Positions 44,954 to 54,710 of a DNA stretch of 64,000 bases are shown here, piece by piece (positions within the stretch are counted from its first letter, which is position 1; every line of letters starts with the position of its first letter). This DNA is from G963674835 sp963674835 (lineage in GTDB: Bacteria; Planctomycetota; Planctomycetia; Pirellulales; Thermoguttaceae): the NCBI GenBank assembly GCA_963674835.2, contig CAXXKC010000002.1:310001-374000 (forward strand), in the 5' to 3' direction. Both the position numbers and the translations under genes were made by a program. Below the pieces are notes generated by a model. It searched no databases, was not told the DNA's origin, and worked only from the letters and a program-made list of their open reading frames with translations.

Positions 44954-45598
44954 ATGGTCGATTCTCGCTTCAACGACGAAGGGGCTGATGCCAGCATGGC
45001 CCGGCTGAGACATGGCGGGGAGACTGCACTTGCAGATCTGTTCGCTTTGCACCGTGGGCGTCTTCGTCGTATGGTGGAGATGCGACTCGATAGCCGGGTT
45101 AAGGGGAGAATAGATCCCTCAGATGTCTTACAAGAGGCTTACCTTGACGCATCCAGGCAGCTTGGCGACTACTTGGCCAAACAGCCGCTGCCGCCGTTCC
45201 TCTGGCTTCGGTTTCTGACCGGCCAGCGTCTGATGGCAACCCACCGGCATCACCTCGGCGCTCAAATGCGCGATGCAAAGCGCGAGGTGCCGTTGGATGG
45301 CCCGGTCCGCCCGATGGTGTATTCGGAGTCTTTGTCGCGTTACCTTGCGGCACGGCTGACCACTCCGAGCATGGCTGTCGCCAAGATCGAGATACAGGCG
45401 CGCTTGCAGCATGTTTTGGAGGGAATGGACCCCATCGACCGTGAGATTCTAGCGCTGCGGCACTTTGAAGAATTGTCGAACAACGAAGTGGCTGCGGAGT
45501 TGGGCATTACCAAGGCGGCGGCGAGCAACCGTTACATGCGATCCCTGACTCGACTCAGCACGCTGCTGTCCGATATTTCGGGTCTGAACCCAGCATGA
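44954..45598 (+). CDS. RNA polymerase sigma factor of the planctomycete ECF-like type
   Basis: A 214-aa sigma factor with region 2 (DPSDVLQEAYLDASRQL) and region 4 (IDREILALRHFEELSNNEVAAELGITKAAASNRY-type helix-turn-helix). No anti-sigma gene is adjacent. Instead it is followed after 44 bp by a Ser/Thr kinase gene, an arrangement known from planctomycetes in which kinase and sigma factor act in one pathway. The kinase here carries a nonsense codon, so the pathway may be impaired. A TATAAT lies just before the start. Confidence 0.88.
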   Translation: MVDSRFNDEGADASMARLRHGGETALADLFALHRGRLRRMVEMRLDSRVKGRIDPSDVLQEAYLDASRQLGDYLAKQPLPPFLWLRFLTGQRLMATHRHHLGAQMRDAKREVPLDGPVRPMVYSESLSRYLAARLTTPSMAVAKIEIQARLQHVLEGMDPIDREILALRHFEELSNNEVAAELGITKAAASNRYMRSLTRLSTLLSDISGLNPA

Positions 45599-45642
45599 GA
45601 TTCTGTCTGCGATAGGCCTTGGTTCGTGTGAGGACCTGTCCA

Positions 45643-48600
45643 ATGAACGACGCCGACGAAACACGCAATCCGATAGAACGTCTCGCCGAGCAGTTCGTCG
45701 AACAGTGCCGGCGCGGTGAGCATCCGTCGGTGACGGAGTATGCAGCGGCGCATCCGACGTATGCCGATCAGATTCGCCGGGTCTTTCCAACGTTACTTGC
45801 CCTGGAAGACTTCAAATCGGATCAAGACGCGTGCGCATCGTTTTCGGAAAAGTCGCCGGCAGAATACGAGGCTCCCCCCGGTCGCTTCGGCGACTTTCGG
45901 ATTCTCCGAATCATCGGCCACGGGGGAATGGGCGTCGTGTATGAGGCAGAGCAGGAGTCCTTGGGCCGCCGTGTCGCCATCAAGGTGCTGGCCGCGCCCT
46001 ACGCCTCTTCACCTCGCGCACTGCAACGTTTTCGGAGAGAAGCACAGGCCGCGGCACGGCTGCACCACTCGAATATTGTCTCGGTATTCGGCGTTGGCGA
46101 GTGCGAAGGCAGACACTTCTACGTCATGCAATACGTTGAAGGTCGCAGTCTGGACCAAGTGGTCGTTGCCTTGGATGACGCACAGCGAGTGCGGACGAGC
46201 GCGGAACTCTCTCACCCCTCGAGGCAACCTGAAGGAGCGGAGATAACCGATTTGGTCCGCGATGCGGCGGTAGTCTCTGCAATGTACCGGGGCACATTCG
46301 AGCCAAGCGCGCGGCCCCAGCCCGGCAGACCCGCGGTGGATTCGTCGACCGGAGCGCCAACCGACACGTTATCATCAGGGGAGTTGCAACAGGATATGCC
46401 CGCGGAGAGCCGCGACGAGGCGCTGCCGCAGGACCAGCGCGTTCAACATCGTCGAGGACCATACGGTGCTGCGTATTGGCGTAGCGTGGCTGGGATCGGG
46501 ACCCAGGTGGCCTCGGCATTGCATTACGCCCATCGGCAAGGAGTATTGCACCGCGACATCAAGCCAGGCAATCTGATTCTCGACGAAAACGGGATCGCAT
46601 GGATCACAGACTTTGGCCTGGCGAAGCTGGCGGACCACGAGGACTTGACCCATCCGGGCGATGCCGTTGGCACGCTTCGTTACATGGCGCCGGAACAGTT
46701 GGAGGGGTAGACATCGGCCAGGAGTGATGTCTACAGCCTGGGGCTGACGCTCTACGAATTGCTGACGTTGCGGCCCGCGTTCGACGAGGCAAGCCGTCAT
46801 CGCCTGCTCCGCCAAGTTGGCCGGGAACAGCCTCCGCATCCTCGAACGATCAACGCAGACATTCCCCGCGACCTGGAGACCATCGTACTGAAGGCCATCG
46901 CCCGGGAACCGGCCCGGCGCTACGACACGGCGGGAGAATTGGCCGACGATCTGCAGCGGTTTCTCGACGATCGCCCGATCCACGCTCGCCGTGCTACGGC
47001 CGTTGAGCACGCCTGGCGCTGGTGCCGTCGCAATCCCGTACCGGCAGGCCTGGCGGCAACGATCGTTGTTCTGATCGTGTCAGGAATCCTCGCGGCCGCG
47101 GCGTGGTATTTCCGAGAATCGCATCTGCGCATTCAGGCGGAGTCGTCGCAACGCCGCGCCGAGGCAAACCTCGCCATAGCGGCAAAGGCGTTCGACGATG
47201 TCTTCGCAAGGATTAGTGGGGCCGCCAGCCCTCACACTCTGGACGGGCCGAGCGATACTATCTGGCTTGGCGACGGCGGAGGCTTGCCGCTGACGAAGAA
47301 AGACGCATCCGTGCTGGAGGGACTTCTCCAGTTCTATGAGCAGTTTGCGCAGCAGAATCGCGACAACGCCCAGTGGCAGTACGAAACGGCCAAGGCCTAC
47401 CGCCGCGTGGGAGATATTCAGCAACGGTTGGGCCGAATCGACAAAGCAAGGGAGGCTTATCGACGATCGCTGAAGGCATATGAAAGCCTGCCGGGGCGCA
47501 TGGCCCACGAGCCCGACTATGCCGTCGAGCTGGCGGCGACGTACAGTCAACTCGGCAACCTCGCGATGGCAACCGATCAGTTCGACGATGCCACGAAGCA
47601 ATTCGAGCGTGCACGGCAACTCCTCACGGACGACGCCAAGGCAGCCGCGTCATCCAACGGGCGCTACGAGTTGGCCAAGATCTATCGTTCTCTGGGACTT
47701 CTGGCGATCATTAGGGACCACCTCCGCTTGTCCTCCGACTTGGCGCCGCAGGAGATCGCCAAAGCCGAGGCGACCATTCGACAAGCGATCCACATCCTCG
47801 CCGAGTTGGCCAAAGAGAAACCGTCGGAGCGAGCGTACCAGATGGCCCTGGCAGAGTGCCACGTACATCTCTGGGGACTGTGCCGTTTGGCGGGACGCAG
47901 CAGCGAGGCCGTTCGCCACAAAGACGAAGCAACACGTGTCCTTGAGCAGTTGTTTGCCAAATCGCCCGACAATCCCGAATGCCGCCATGCGTTGGCCCGG
48001 CTGTATGCCATCACAAGCGGGTCCCCGTTTGCCGATCCTTCCGACATATCGGTCCAATCCTTGCAACGGGCGGCCGATCTCATGGAAGAAGTTGTCGCCT
48101 CGCACCCGGATGTGTCGGACTACCGTGGAACCCTCGGCCTGTTGTATGGTGCAATCGCCCAAGCGATGCTTAACCGCAACGAGAATGATGCTGCAGCGGA
48201 GGAGAATCTCAATCGGAGTATCGCGCTGCTTACACGGCTGAACAGCGATTCCCCGCAACAGACACGCTACCGTGGCCTTCTTGCGCAATTCCTCTATACC
48301 TTGGCGATTCTGCAGAGCCGCCGTGGGCAACCACAAGCGGCGAAGGAGAGCTTGGAACGAATCCTCGCCCTGATCGGCACGCCCACCTCCTCCGACTCGG
48401 CACATCCCGTCGGCACGATGCTATTAGCGCACGCCTACACTGGACTCGCCGACGTGCTGACCCAAATCGGAGAAACAACGAAAGCCCAAGAGGCCGCCAA
48501 GAAGGCTCGTGAACTCTGGAGTGTTGTTCCCCCATCTTTTCGTAAGAACACCTCGCCTGTGCTCCGCGACCCCTGGACACCGGATCGGTTGCCCAAGAAC

Positions 48601-48657
48601 GAAGAGGACCAGACGCCAACCCCTGCCAAACCGGCTCCTATTCCGGCGGGCTCGTGA
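45643..48657 (+). pseudogene. Ser/Thr protein kinase with TPR domain, interrupted by one in-frame TAG
   Basis: The frame is open over 1004 codons except for TAG at codon 356 (46708-46710). Upstream: an N-terminal segment (about 1-75), then the kinase domain with GHGGMGVVYEAEQ, VAIKVL, a roughly 100-residue low-complexity insert, HRDIKPGNLIL, DFGLAKLAD and MAPEQLEG. After the stop, TSARSDVYSLGLTLYELL continues the domain without loss. A membrane helix (VPAGLAATIVVLIVSGILAAAAWYF) and TPR repeats (about 560-980) follow. Family members usually have Lys after MAPEQLEG, so AAG to TAG is the likely change. Both halves retain normal coding character, so it is recent; read-through cannot be excluded. 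Confidence 0.85.
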
Positions 48658-49675
48658 GTCGAGACTTGTCTTTCGGAGATGATCGCCCGCGGCCAAAAGA
48701 CGGGTAATGTCCGGCCCACCGTTTGAAAGCAACGCTGAAGGACGCGGCGTTGGAGTACCCAACCTTCCTGGCCACCTGGCCAAGCCCTGCGTTGGGATCG
48801 GCCAATAGGCCCTGAGCCAGTCGCATTCGCAGGTCGACCATCCACTCGGTGAACGACATTTCCATGAGCTGCTTGAAACGGCGAACCAGGGATGAGCGAG
48901 AGATCCCTGCTTCGTTGGCCAGTGCCGCGAGCGTCCACGGTTGCGTTGGGTCGCGATAGACCTGAGCCAGAACCGACGCAAGTTGCGTGTCGCGCAGGGA
49001 GCGCGCAAACCGCGAACCGGCAAGCTCCGGCCAAGCGATCGTCTTGCGGATGATCTCCAAGACGAGCACTCGGCCAAGCGACCTCATGATCGCATTTGAT
49101 CCATCACGCCGTTCGGACAGAAGATGCCACATACTGCGTATTGTGCTGCCCAGGATGGGATCGGATTGGCCGTCTACGACGTTCCTCATGTGGACCGGGT
49201 TTGGCAGGCCGTACCACAGTGGGTGGACTCGGGGCGACGAGTGTTCCAGAAGTACCCGTACGAGGAGTGTCTGGTCGCAGCCTCCTACGGCGGACATGAC
49301 TGGCAGTCGTTGCTCGCAAGTGCCACCCGACTGTGGCGACGGCGATGCCGAAATGTGACTCAGTCCGTGTTTCCCGCCTTCGCAAAGGGCGACGATATCA
49401 CCGCGACCAAGTTCGATCGGCTTGGCGCCAGGACATTGGAACCGGCAGTTTCCTTCGAGGACGACATAAACGACAGGCCCGAAGTCGACGGTGAACTCAC
49501 CTTTCGTTCTCGCAATGCCGATCGCGTCGACCGTGGAGCATTCCACATCGAGCGAACCAAGCAAGGTAGACAGAAGATCCCCGTGATTCGCGGCGTTGCA
49601 GGAAGAGTCAACGTGCTTGGCTACCGGTGTCGTCACAATGCGAGTCGCCTTAAGAGGACACCTCGGATGGGACAT
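48638..49675 (-). CDS. AraC-family transcriptional regulator with cupin sensor domain
   Basis: A 345-aa regulator. Residues about 20-200 are a Cupin_6-type sensor (VYVVLEGNCRFQCPG, ELGRGDIVALCEGGKHGL) and the C-terminal 100 residues carry the two AraC helix-turn-helix motifs (WTLAALANEAGISRSSLVRR, FKQLMEMSFTEWM, GLGQVARKVGYSNAASFS). The start at ATG 49675 overlaps the RND pump gene by 26 bp; GTG 49636, just after the pump's stop, is an alternative. It ends 20 bp into the 3' end of the kinase gene on the other strand. Being last of the MFP-RND-AraC series, it likely controls the efflux operon. Confidence 0.87.
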   Translation of the reverse strand: MSHPRCPLKATRIVTTPVAKHVDSSCNAANHGDLLSTLLGSLDVECSTVDAIGIARTKGEFTVDFGPVVYVVLEGNCRFQCPGAKPIELGRGDIVALCEGGKHGLSHISASPSPQSGGTCEQRLPVMSAVGGCDQTLLVRVLLEHSSPRVHPLWYGLPNPVHMRNVVDGQSDPILGSTIRSMWHLLSERRDGSNAIMRSLGRVLVLEIIRKTIAWPELAGSRFARSLRDTQLASVLAQVYRDPTQPWTLAALANEAGISRSSLVRRFKQLMEMSFTEWMVDLRMRLAQGLLADPNAGLGQVARKVGYSNAASFSVAFKRWAGHYPSFGRGRSSPKDKSRLTSPPE

Positions 49676-52600
49676 CGATTCGTGACTCGGCAGGCATGTC
49701 CGGCGAGGCGGCGCCGATGGCTTGCAATTCGGCCGTCTCTTCGCGCCAAACGCGAGCCAGCGAACCCCTTCCGACGACCCAGTCATGGCCGCTGACGTAG
49801 AGTGAGTAGAACACCGGAACCAAGTACAGCACCAACAACGTGCTGGTGGTCAATCCGAACGCAATGCTCGTGGCCATCGGGATGAGCATCTGGGCCTGCC
49901 GCGACGTCTCGAACAACAGAGGGAGCAATCCGCCGATCGTGGTAGTCGACGTGAGCAGCACGGGCCGAAGCCGCCGGCAGCCGGCCTCCACGAGTGCTTC
50001 GCGAACGTCCATGCCCGAGCGCACGGACGAATTGACGAAATCGACCAGCACAATCGAATCGTTGATGACGATACCACTGAGACCGACTAGTCCGAGCACG
50101 CTGAACAACTCAAGTGGCCGCCCCATGAACCAGTGGCCCAGCACCGCACCGAACAGGCTGAACGGGATGATCATCATGATGAGCACGGGCTGGAAATAGG
50201 ACTTGAACTCGATGGCCAGGAGCAGGAATATGGCCGTCATGGCGATCGCAAAACCGGCGAACAAACTCGACAGTGACTCTTCTTCCTGTTCTTGTTGTCC
50301 TTCCCAGCGCACGCTCACGCCGGGCAGTTGCTGAAACAGTTGCGGCATGAATTCGTTGCGAAGCGCGGCAACGATCTCGTGGGCATTGCCCTCGCTTTCA
50401 TTGACATCGGCAGAAACGGTGATGCAACGCTTCTGATCCATGCGATTGATCACGGAATACCCGCGAACAACATCGACCTCGGCCAATTCGTTCAATGGCC
50501 GCTCCACGCCGTCGCCGGTGCGTACCCGAATTTCGTTGAAGTTGGCCAGCGTGTGTCGGTCTTGGCGCGGGTAGCGGACCATAAGTTTGACTTCGTGCCG
50601 CCCGCGCTGGACCCGCATGACCTCCGCTCCGTAATACGTCGCGCGAACCGTCTCGGCCAAGTCGGCGGGCCGGACACCCATGGCCACCGCCCGGTCCTTG
50701 ACGCGGATGCGATATTCCCATTTGCCGGGCACTGAGTCGTCGGAGACATCGAATACGCCGGGAAACTCGGCTAGACGCTTCTTGCATCGCTCGACTGCTT
50801 CGTCAAGCTGCTCGCCGCTTTCTTTCGAGGCCAGCAGCTTGAATTCGATGGGCGTGCCGCCGGGGCCAGCGAACATCGTGTCGAAGGTAAGGCTGTCCAC
50901 CCCCGGTATCGGCCCCGCCTCCTTGCGCCACAGGGTGAGAATCTCTTGGCTGGAGACAGGCCGGGCGCCACTGCCGACCAGTTCGATCTCCACACTTCCC
51001 TTGTGGCTGGCTCCACTAACCGTGACAGCGCCCGGGCGACCGGCCACCTGCGTGCCGACCACCCGACACGCATTCGTATACAGCGGTGCGCCTTCTGCCT
51101 CAAATTGCTTGTTGACCCGCAGGAACGCTTCTTCGAGATGCTTCGTCCATCGGTCGGTCACGCTGCCGGGGGTACCGTCGGGAAAAGCGACGGAAGCGAC
51201 CAGGTTGTTGCTGTCCATCTTGCCGAAGACGACGAAGGGTACCAACCCGCCGTGAATCATGCCCACGGCAACAATGAGCGCGCCGAGGGCCAGGGCTACC
51301 ACGACCCTTCGATTTGACAATGCGAATGCCAGCGTCGGACGGTATATGCGTCGGATGTACCACGCCAGCGCGCGGTCCGCACCGCGATTGAGCCCATCGA
51401 AGAGCCGGCCGACCCAACGGAAGGCGTGGAACACGAGGTTCATCAAGCGAAAGATGCCGCTCTCCTCGTGGCTCAGGTGGCACGGAAGGACCGTGAAGGC
51501 TTCGGCCATCGAGACCAAGAGCATGGCGATCAGAGCGATTGGCAACACGGAGAGGAACTTGCCCATCATTCCGGCGACGAACAGAAGCGGAATGAATGCG
51601 ATGACCGTGGTCAACACCGAGGCGACCACCGAAGGGATGACCTCACAGGTGCCATCGATGGCAGCCTGCAGAGGTGTCTTGCCCATCTGTCGATGCGCGT
51701 GGATGTTCTCACTTACGACGATGGCATCGTCGACGAGGATTCCCAGGGCCATGATAAACGCGAACATCGACAGCAGGTTCAACGTCTGACCCGTGAAATA
51801 CAGGAACGCCCCGGTCGAGAAGACGGCGAACGGTATCCCCACGGCGACCCAGAACGCCGTGCGACGGTGGAGAAACAGAGCCAGCAGTAAGAAGACGAGC
51901 ACCAGCCCTTGCAGCCCGTTCACGACGAGCAAATGGACGCGGTCGCGGACGTCCACCGATCGGTCGTTCCACGTGACCACACGGTATCCCTCCGGCAGTT
52001 GCGCTTCCTTGATGTAGTCGTAGACCGAGTCGACCACTGCCAGAAGATCTTCGGTTGTGTTGCGAATGACCGACAAGCCCAGCCCAGGCTCCCCGTTGAT
52101 TTCGCAGATGGCGGCCGTATCCTCGAATTCGTCTCGCACCAGGCCCAACTCGCCAACAGTTCGCACTGCGCCGCCCGGATCAGTCAACAATGGGAGCTTG
52201 GCGATTTCCTCGCCGTGAAGATGGCGGTTGTGGCCGCGCACGACAACCTCTTGAGAGGTTGCGCGAATGGTCCCGCCAGGCATTTCGTTGTTCTCGCGGC
52301 GGATGACATCGGCCACCTGAGTCAACGACAATCCATAGGCGCGAAGCGTATCTTCCGGGATTTCGACATCGATCTGGTACTCCTTGCCACCGGTGATCTG
52401 AACGTCGGACACTCCCTGCAATCGCAGCAGGTCGTCGCGGACCTGTTCGGCGACCTCGCGCAGCCTGAGGTCGGAATCGGGGCCCTGTCGTTGGGGCCCC
52501 AACACACCTACCCGGATGGCCGTGTCGCGGAAGGCCATCTTTCGGACCTCAGCATCTTCGGCCATTTCAGGGAAGCTGGGAATACGATCCACCTCGGCGC

Positions 52601-52931
52601 GGATTTCGTTGAAGACACGATCGGAATTGTCGACCGACGACTTCAGTTCGATGGTGACGGTACCAGAGCCTTCCGAGGCCATCGAGGTAATCTTCTTGAT
52701 GCCTTCGACGGAACGGACCGCCTCCTCGATCTTCTGGCAAATCCCTTCTTCCACCTCGTCGGGCGTGGCTCCCGGATACGGAACAGTGACCGTGACCTGT
52801 TCCATCTCGAACTCCGGAAACACCTCCCGATTCAACGACGTCGTGAGAATGTATCCGACGACGATGGCGAAGATCATCAGGATGTTCATGGCCGGCCGAT
52901 TGGCAACAGCCCACCGAACAAGAGCGTTCAT
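49650..52931 (-). CDS. RND-family efflux pump (inner-membrane transporter)
   Basis: A 1093-aa transporter of the AcrB/acriflavin-resistance family: N-terminal helix (NILMIFAIVVGYILTT), large periplasmic loops, and the RND signatures FAFIMALGILVDDAIVVSEN followed by IHAHRQMGKTPLQAA, and a repeat in the C-terminal half (LGLVGLSGIVINDSIVLVDF). It uses the proton gradient to expel compounds through the MFP and outer-membrane protein encoded next to it. Length is normal. Its start overlaps the MFP stop by 4 bp (ATGA). Substrates cannot be told from sequence. Confidence 0.94.
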   Translation of the reverse strand: MNALVRWAVANRPAMNILMIFAIVVGYILTTSLNREVFPEFEMEQVTVTVPYPGATPDEVEEGICQKIEEAVRSVEGIKKITSMASEGSGTVTIELKSSVDNSDRVFNEIRAEVDRIPSFPEMAEDAEVRKMAFRDTAIRVGVLGPQRQGPDSDLRLREVAEQVRDDLLRLQGVSDVQITGGKEYQIDVEIPEDTLRAYGLSLTQVADVIRRENNEMPGGTIRATSQEVVVRGHNRHLHGEEIAKLPLLTDPGGAVRTVGELGLVRDEFEDTAAICEINGEPGLGLSVIRNTTEDLLAVVDSVYDYIKEAQLPEGYRVVTWNDRSVDVRDRVHLLVVNGLQGLVLVFLLLALFLHRRTAFWVAVGIPFAVFSTGAFLYFTGQTLNLLSMFAFIMALGILVDDAIVVSENIHAHRQMGKTPLQAAIDGTCEVIPSVVASVLTTVIAFIPLLFVAGMMGKFLSVLPIALIAMLLVSMAEAFTVLPCHLSHEESGIFRLMNLVFHAFRWVGRLFDGLNRGADRALAWYIRRIYRPTLAFALSNRRVVVALALGALIVAVGMIHGGLVPFVVFGKMDSNNLVASVAFPDGTPGSVTDRWTKHLEEAFLRVNKQFEAEGAPLYTNACRVVGTQVAGRPGAVTVSGASHKGSVEIELVGSGARPVSSQEILTLWRKEAGPIPGVDSLTFDTMFAGPGGTPIEFKLLASKESGEQLDEAVERCKKRLAEFPGVFDVSDDSVPGKWEYRIRVKDRAVAMGVRPADLAETVRATYYGAEVMRVQRGRHEVKLMVRYPRQDRHTLANFNEIRVRTGDGVERPLNELAEVDVVRGYSVINRMDQKRCITVSADVNESEGNAHEIVAALRNEFMPQLFQQLPGVSVRWEGQQEQEEESLSSLFAGFAIAMTAIFLLLAIEFKSYFQPVLIMMIIPFSLFGAVLGHWFMGRPLELFSVLGLVGLSGIVINDSIVLVDFVNSSVRSGMDVREALVEAGCRRLRPVLLTSTTTIGGLLPLLFETSRQAQMLIPMATSIAFGLTTSTLLVLYLVPVFYSLYVSGHDWVVGRGSLARVWREETAELQAIGAASPDMPAESRIDVPSEVSS

Positions 52932-54400
52932 GGTTTCTCCCGAAGGGTGACGGCCGCGTTTTCGGTTGGCGCGGCGAGGGGGGAAACCACGACCAGATCA
53001 CCCGGCTTCAGACCGGTTTCATCCTGGTAGGCAATTACTTCGGTCGGGGTGGCGTGTGCAATTCGAACCGGCAACTCGTGCAACCGGTCGTCCTCGACCG
53101 TCCACACCGTACCGCCCGGCTGGATTGCCGATTCAGGTAGGCGAAGCAAAGGAACGGCCGGTTTGGCGTGGACATCGACGGTAACGAACATGCCTGCCAT
53201 CAGCACGGGCGGCGAGGCCTGGCTCGACGAGGTCCCTTCGACGACGACCTTGGTCGGCTCGCAGACACGGACTCGGCAAGGAACCATCCGCGTTTGCGTG
53301 TCGATCTTCGCGCCGTCGTAGTACTGCAATTCGCCATTCCACCGGCACTTCGCCGTCTCCATAACATAGACGATCGTCACCGGCGTCTTCGGAAATCGAT
53401 AGGCCTGTCGCACATCGCCCAAGCCTTCCGATTCTGCAGGCGATTGCCAGAGCCAATGCATCTCCTTCATCCGTAGGCTGCAGCGGATTTCCATACAGGA
53501 CGTGTCCTGGATGACCGCAACCACGCCGCCGCGCTGCACGTAGTTGCCCTGCTCCACGGGCTCCTGGGTGATAACGCCATCGATCGGGGCCTTGATCTCG
53601 GTTCGCGCTAGGTCGAGCTTCGCCTTGTCGATCTCTCGAGCAACCAGTTCGCACGCGCTTGTGAGCGACTCGATGTGGGCCTGCTGCGTCTCCAATTGGT
53701 CGACCTCCGTTTGCAGGGCATCTCGGGCCTGAAGCTCATTGAGTCGGGCGGTGTCCAACTCCGACTTAGAGTAGACTCCGGGATCGTCGATGCTCTCGTA
53801 GCGTTGAACCTCACGTTTCTTGATAGCGAGATTCTCCTTGGCCAACTCGATCTGCCGCTTGGCGGCCGCGATTTGGACCTGCGCCTCGCGCAAGTTGGCT
53901 TGGGTCTGTTTCTGCTGCTCCTCGAGGCGGCGGACCTCGAGCTCGTAGTCTTGGGGATCGATTCGAAGGAGCACCTCACCACGACGGACCGTATGGCCAA
54001 TCCGACAATTGAGCGAACGGTGGGCAACTCGCCCCGCCACTTCGGCAGGCACTTCAATCTCCTGATAGGGGACGACCACTCCGTTCACTTGGAAGGTGAT
54101 GCCCGCGTCTTGCTGGACAACCGGCACGATCTCCACTGCCGGCTTCAGAGTCGCCTGCTGCACCTGTTTTGCCGGGGCCTTGCCATGCCACAGCACAGCG
54201 AATACGCCCACAGCGCCGCCCAAGATGAGCAGCGAAAAGACCGTTCTGCCGGTCGCGGTAATCCACTGGCGGAGCCCGGCGCGGGGTCGCGTCTCCGTCA
54301 CGGGCGCGCCGGAACGCGCAAGATGTGGTCTGGAGTTTCCTCCCCCCTCGCTGTGTGGATGCAGATAGGGGGCGGTCGAAGGTGGGCTGTTGCCGGACAC
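52928..54400 (-). CDS. Membrane fusion protein of the RND efflux system
   Basis: A 490-aa periplasmic adaptor. A membrane anchor lies near residue 60 (FSLLILGGAVGVFAVLW). Lipoyl-type half-motifs (VVPYQEIEVPAEVAGRV, near 105; IKAPIDGVITQEPV) flank a long coiled coil of alpha-hairpin type (about 150-260, EEQQKQTQANLREAQVQIAA). The C-terminal beta-barrel and membrane-proximal domain follow. The start is GTG 54400 with AAGGA eight bases before; the frame is open further but overlaps the divergent promoter region. The first 50 residues are Pro/His/Arg-rich and cytoplasmic. First gene of the minus-strand operon MFP-RND-AraC. Confidence 0.88.
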   Translation of the reverse strand: MSGNSPPSTAPYLHPHSEGGGNSRPHLARSGAPVTETRPRAGLRQWITATGRTVFSLLILGGAVGVFAVLWHGKAPAKQVQQATLKPAVEIVPVVQQDAGITFQVNGVVVPYQEIEVPAEVAGRVAHRSLNCRIGHTVRRGEVLLRIDPQDYELEVRRLEEQQKQTQANLREAQVQIAAAKRQIELAKENLAIKKREVQRYESIDDPGVYSKSELDTARLNELQARDALQTEVDQLETQQAHIESLTSACELVAREIDKAKLDLARTEIKAPIDGVITQEPVEQGNYVQRGGVVAVIQDTSCMEIRCSLRMKEMHWLWQSPAESEGLGDVRQAYRFPKTPVTIVYVMETAKCRWNGELQYYDGAKIDTQTRMVPCRVRVCEPTKVVVEGTSSSQASPPVLMAGMFVTVDVHAKPAVPLLRLPESAIQPGGTVWTVEDDRLHELPVRIAHATPTEVIAYQDETGLKPGDLVVVSPLAAPTENAAVTLREKP

Positions 54401-54658
54401 GATGCTGTTCCTTTGTGGGAGATGGAAGATGTCTTCCACCCACGTAATTTGCAGACAGCACCGGCGCGTACACAAGGCATGTGCGGAATTACCAGAATCT
54501 TGTCTGAAATGCCCAAACCAGCGCGCCGGAGAAATCGGATTTATTCTCACAATCGTTGCAGCCCGAAAAGACCTGACAGGGCCAGACGGGTCGGCGAGTC
54601 TGCCGGTCACCCCATCCCTCGCCGAATCGGCAATCTGGAGAAGGCAGAGAATATCCGT

Positions 54659-54687
54659 AGCTGTATGGAAACTGGATGCATACAGCT
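54659..54687 (+). promoter_or_regulatory. Perfect 9-bp inverted repeat upstream of the outer-membrane efflux gene (candidate operator)
   Basis: AGCTGTATG (54659-54667) and CATACAGCT (54679-54687) are perfect inverted repeats separated by 11 bp; the distance fits a dimeric regulator. It lies 24 bp ahead of the outer-membrane lipoprotein start and about 260 bp from the MFP start in the 310-bp divergent region. The regulator is unknown; the AraC protein next door is a candidate. Confidence 0.5.
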
Positions 54688-54710
54688 CAACGGGTGGAGG
54701 CGTAGGAACC

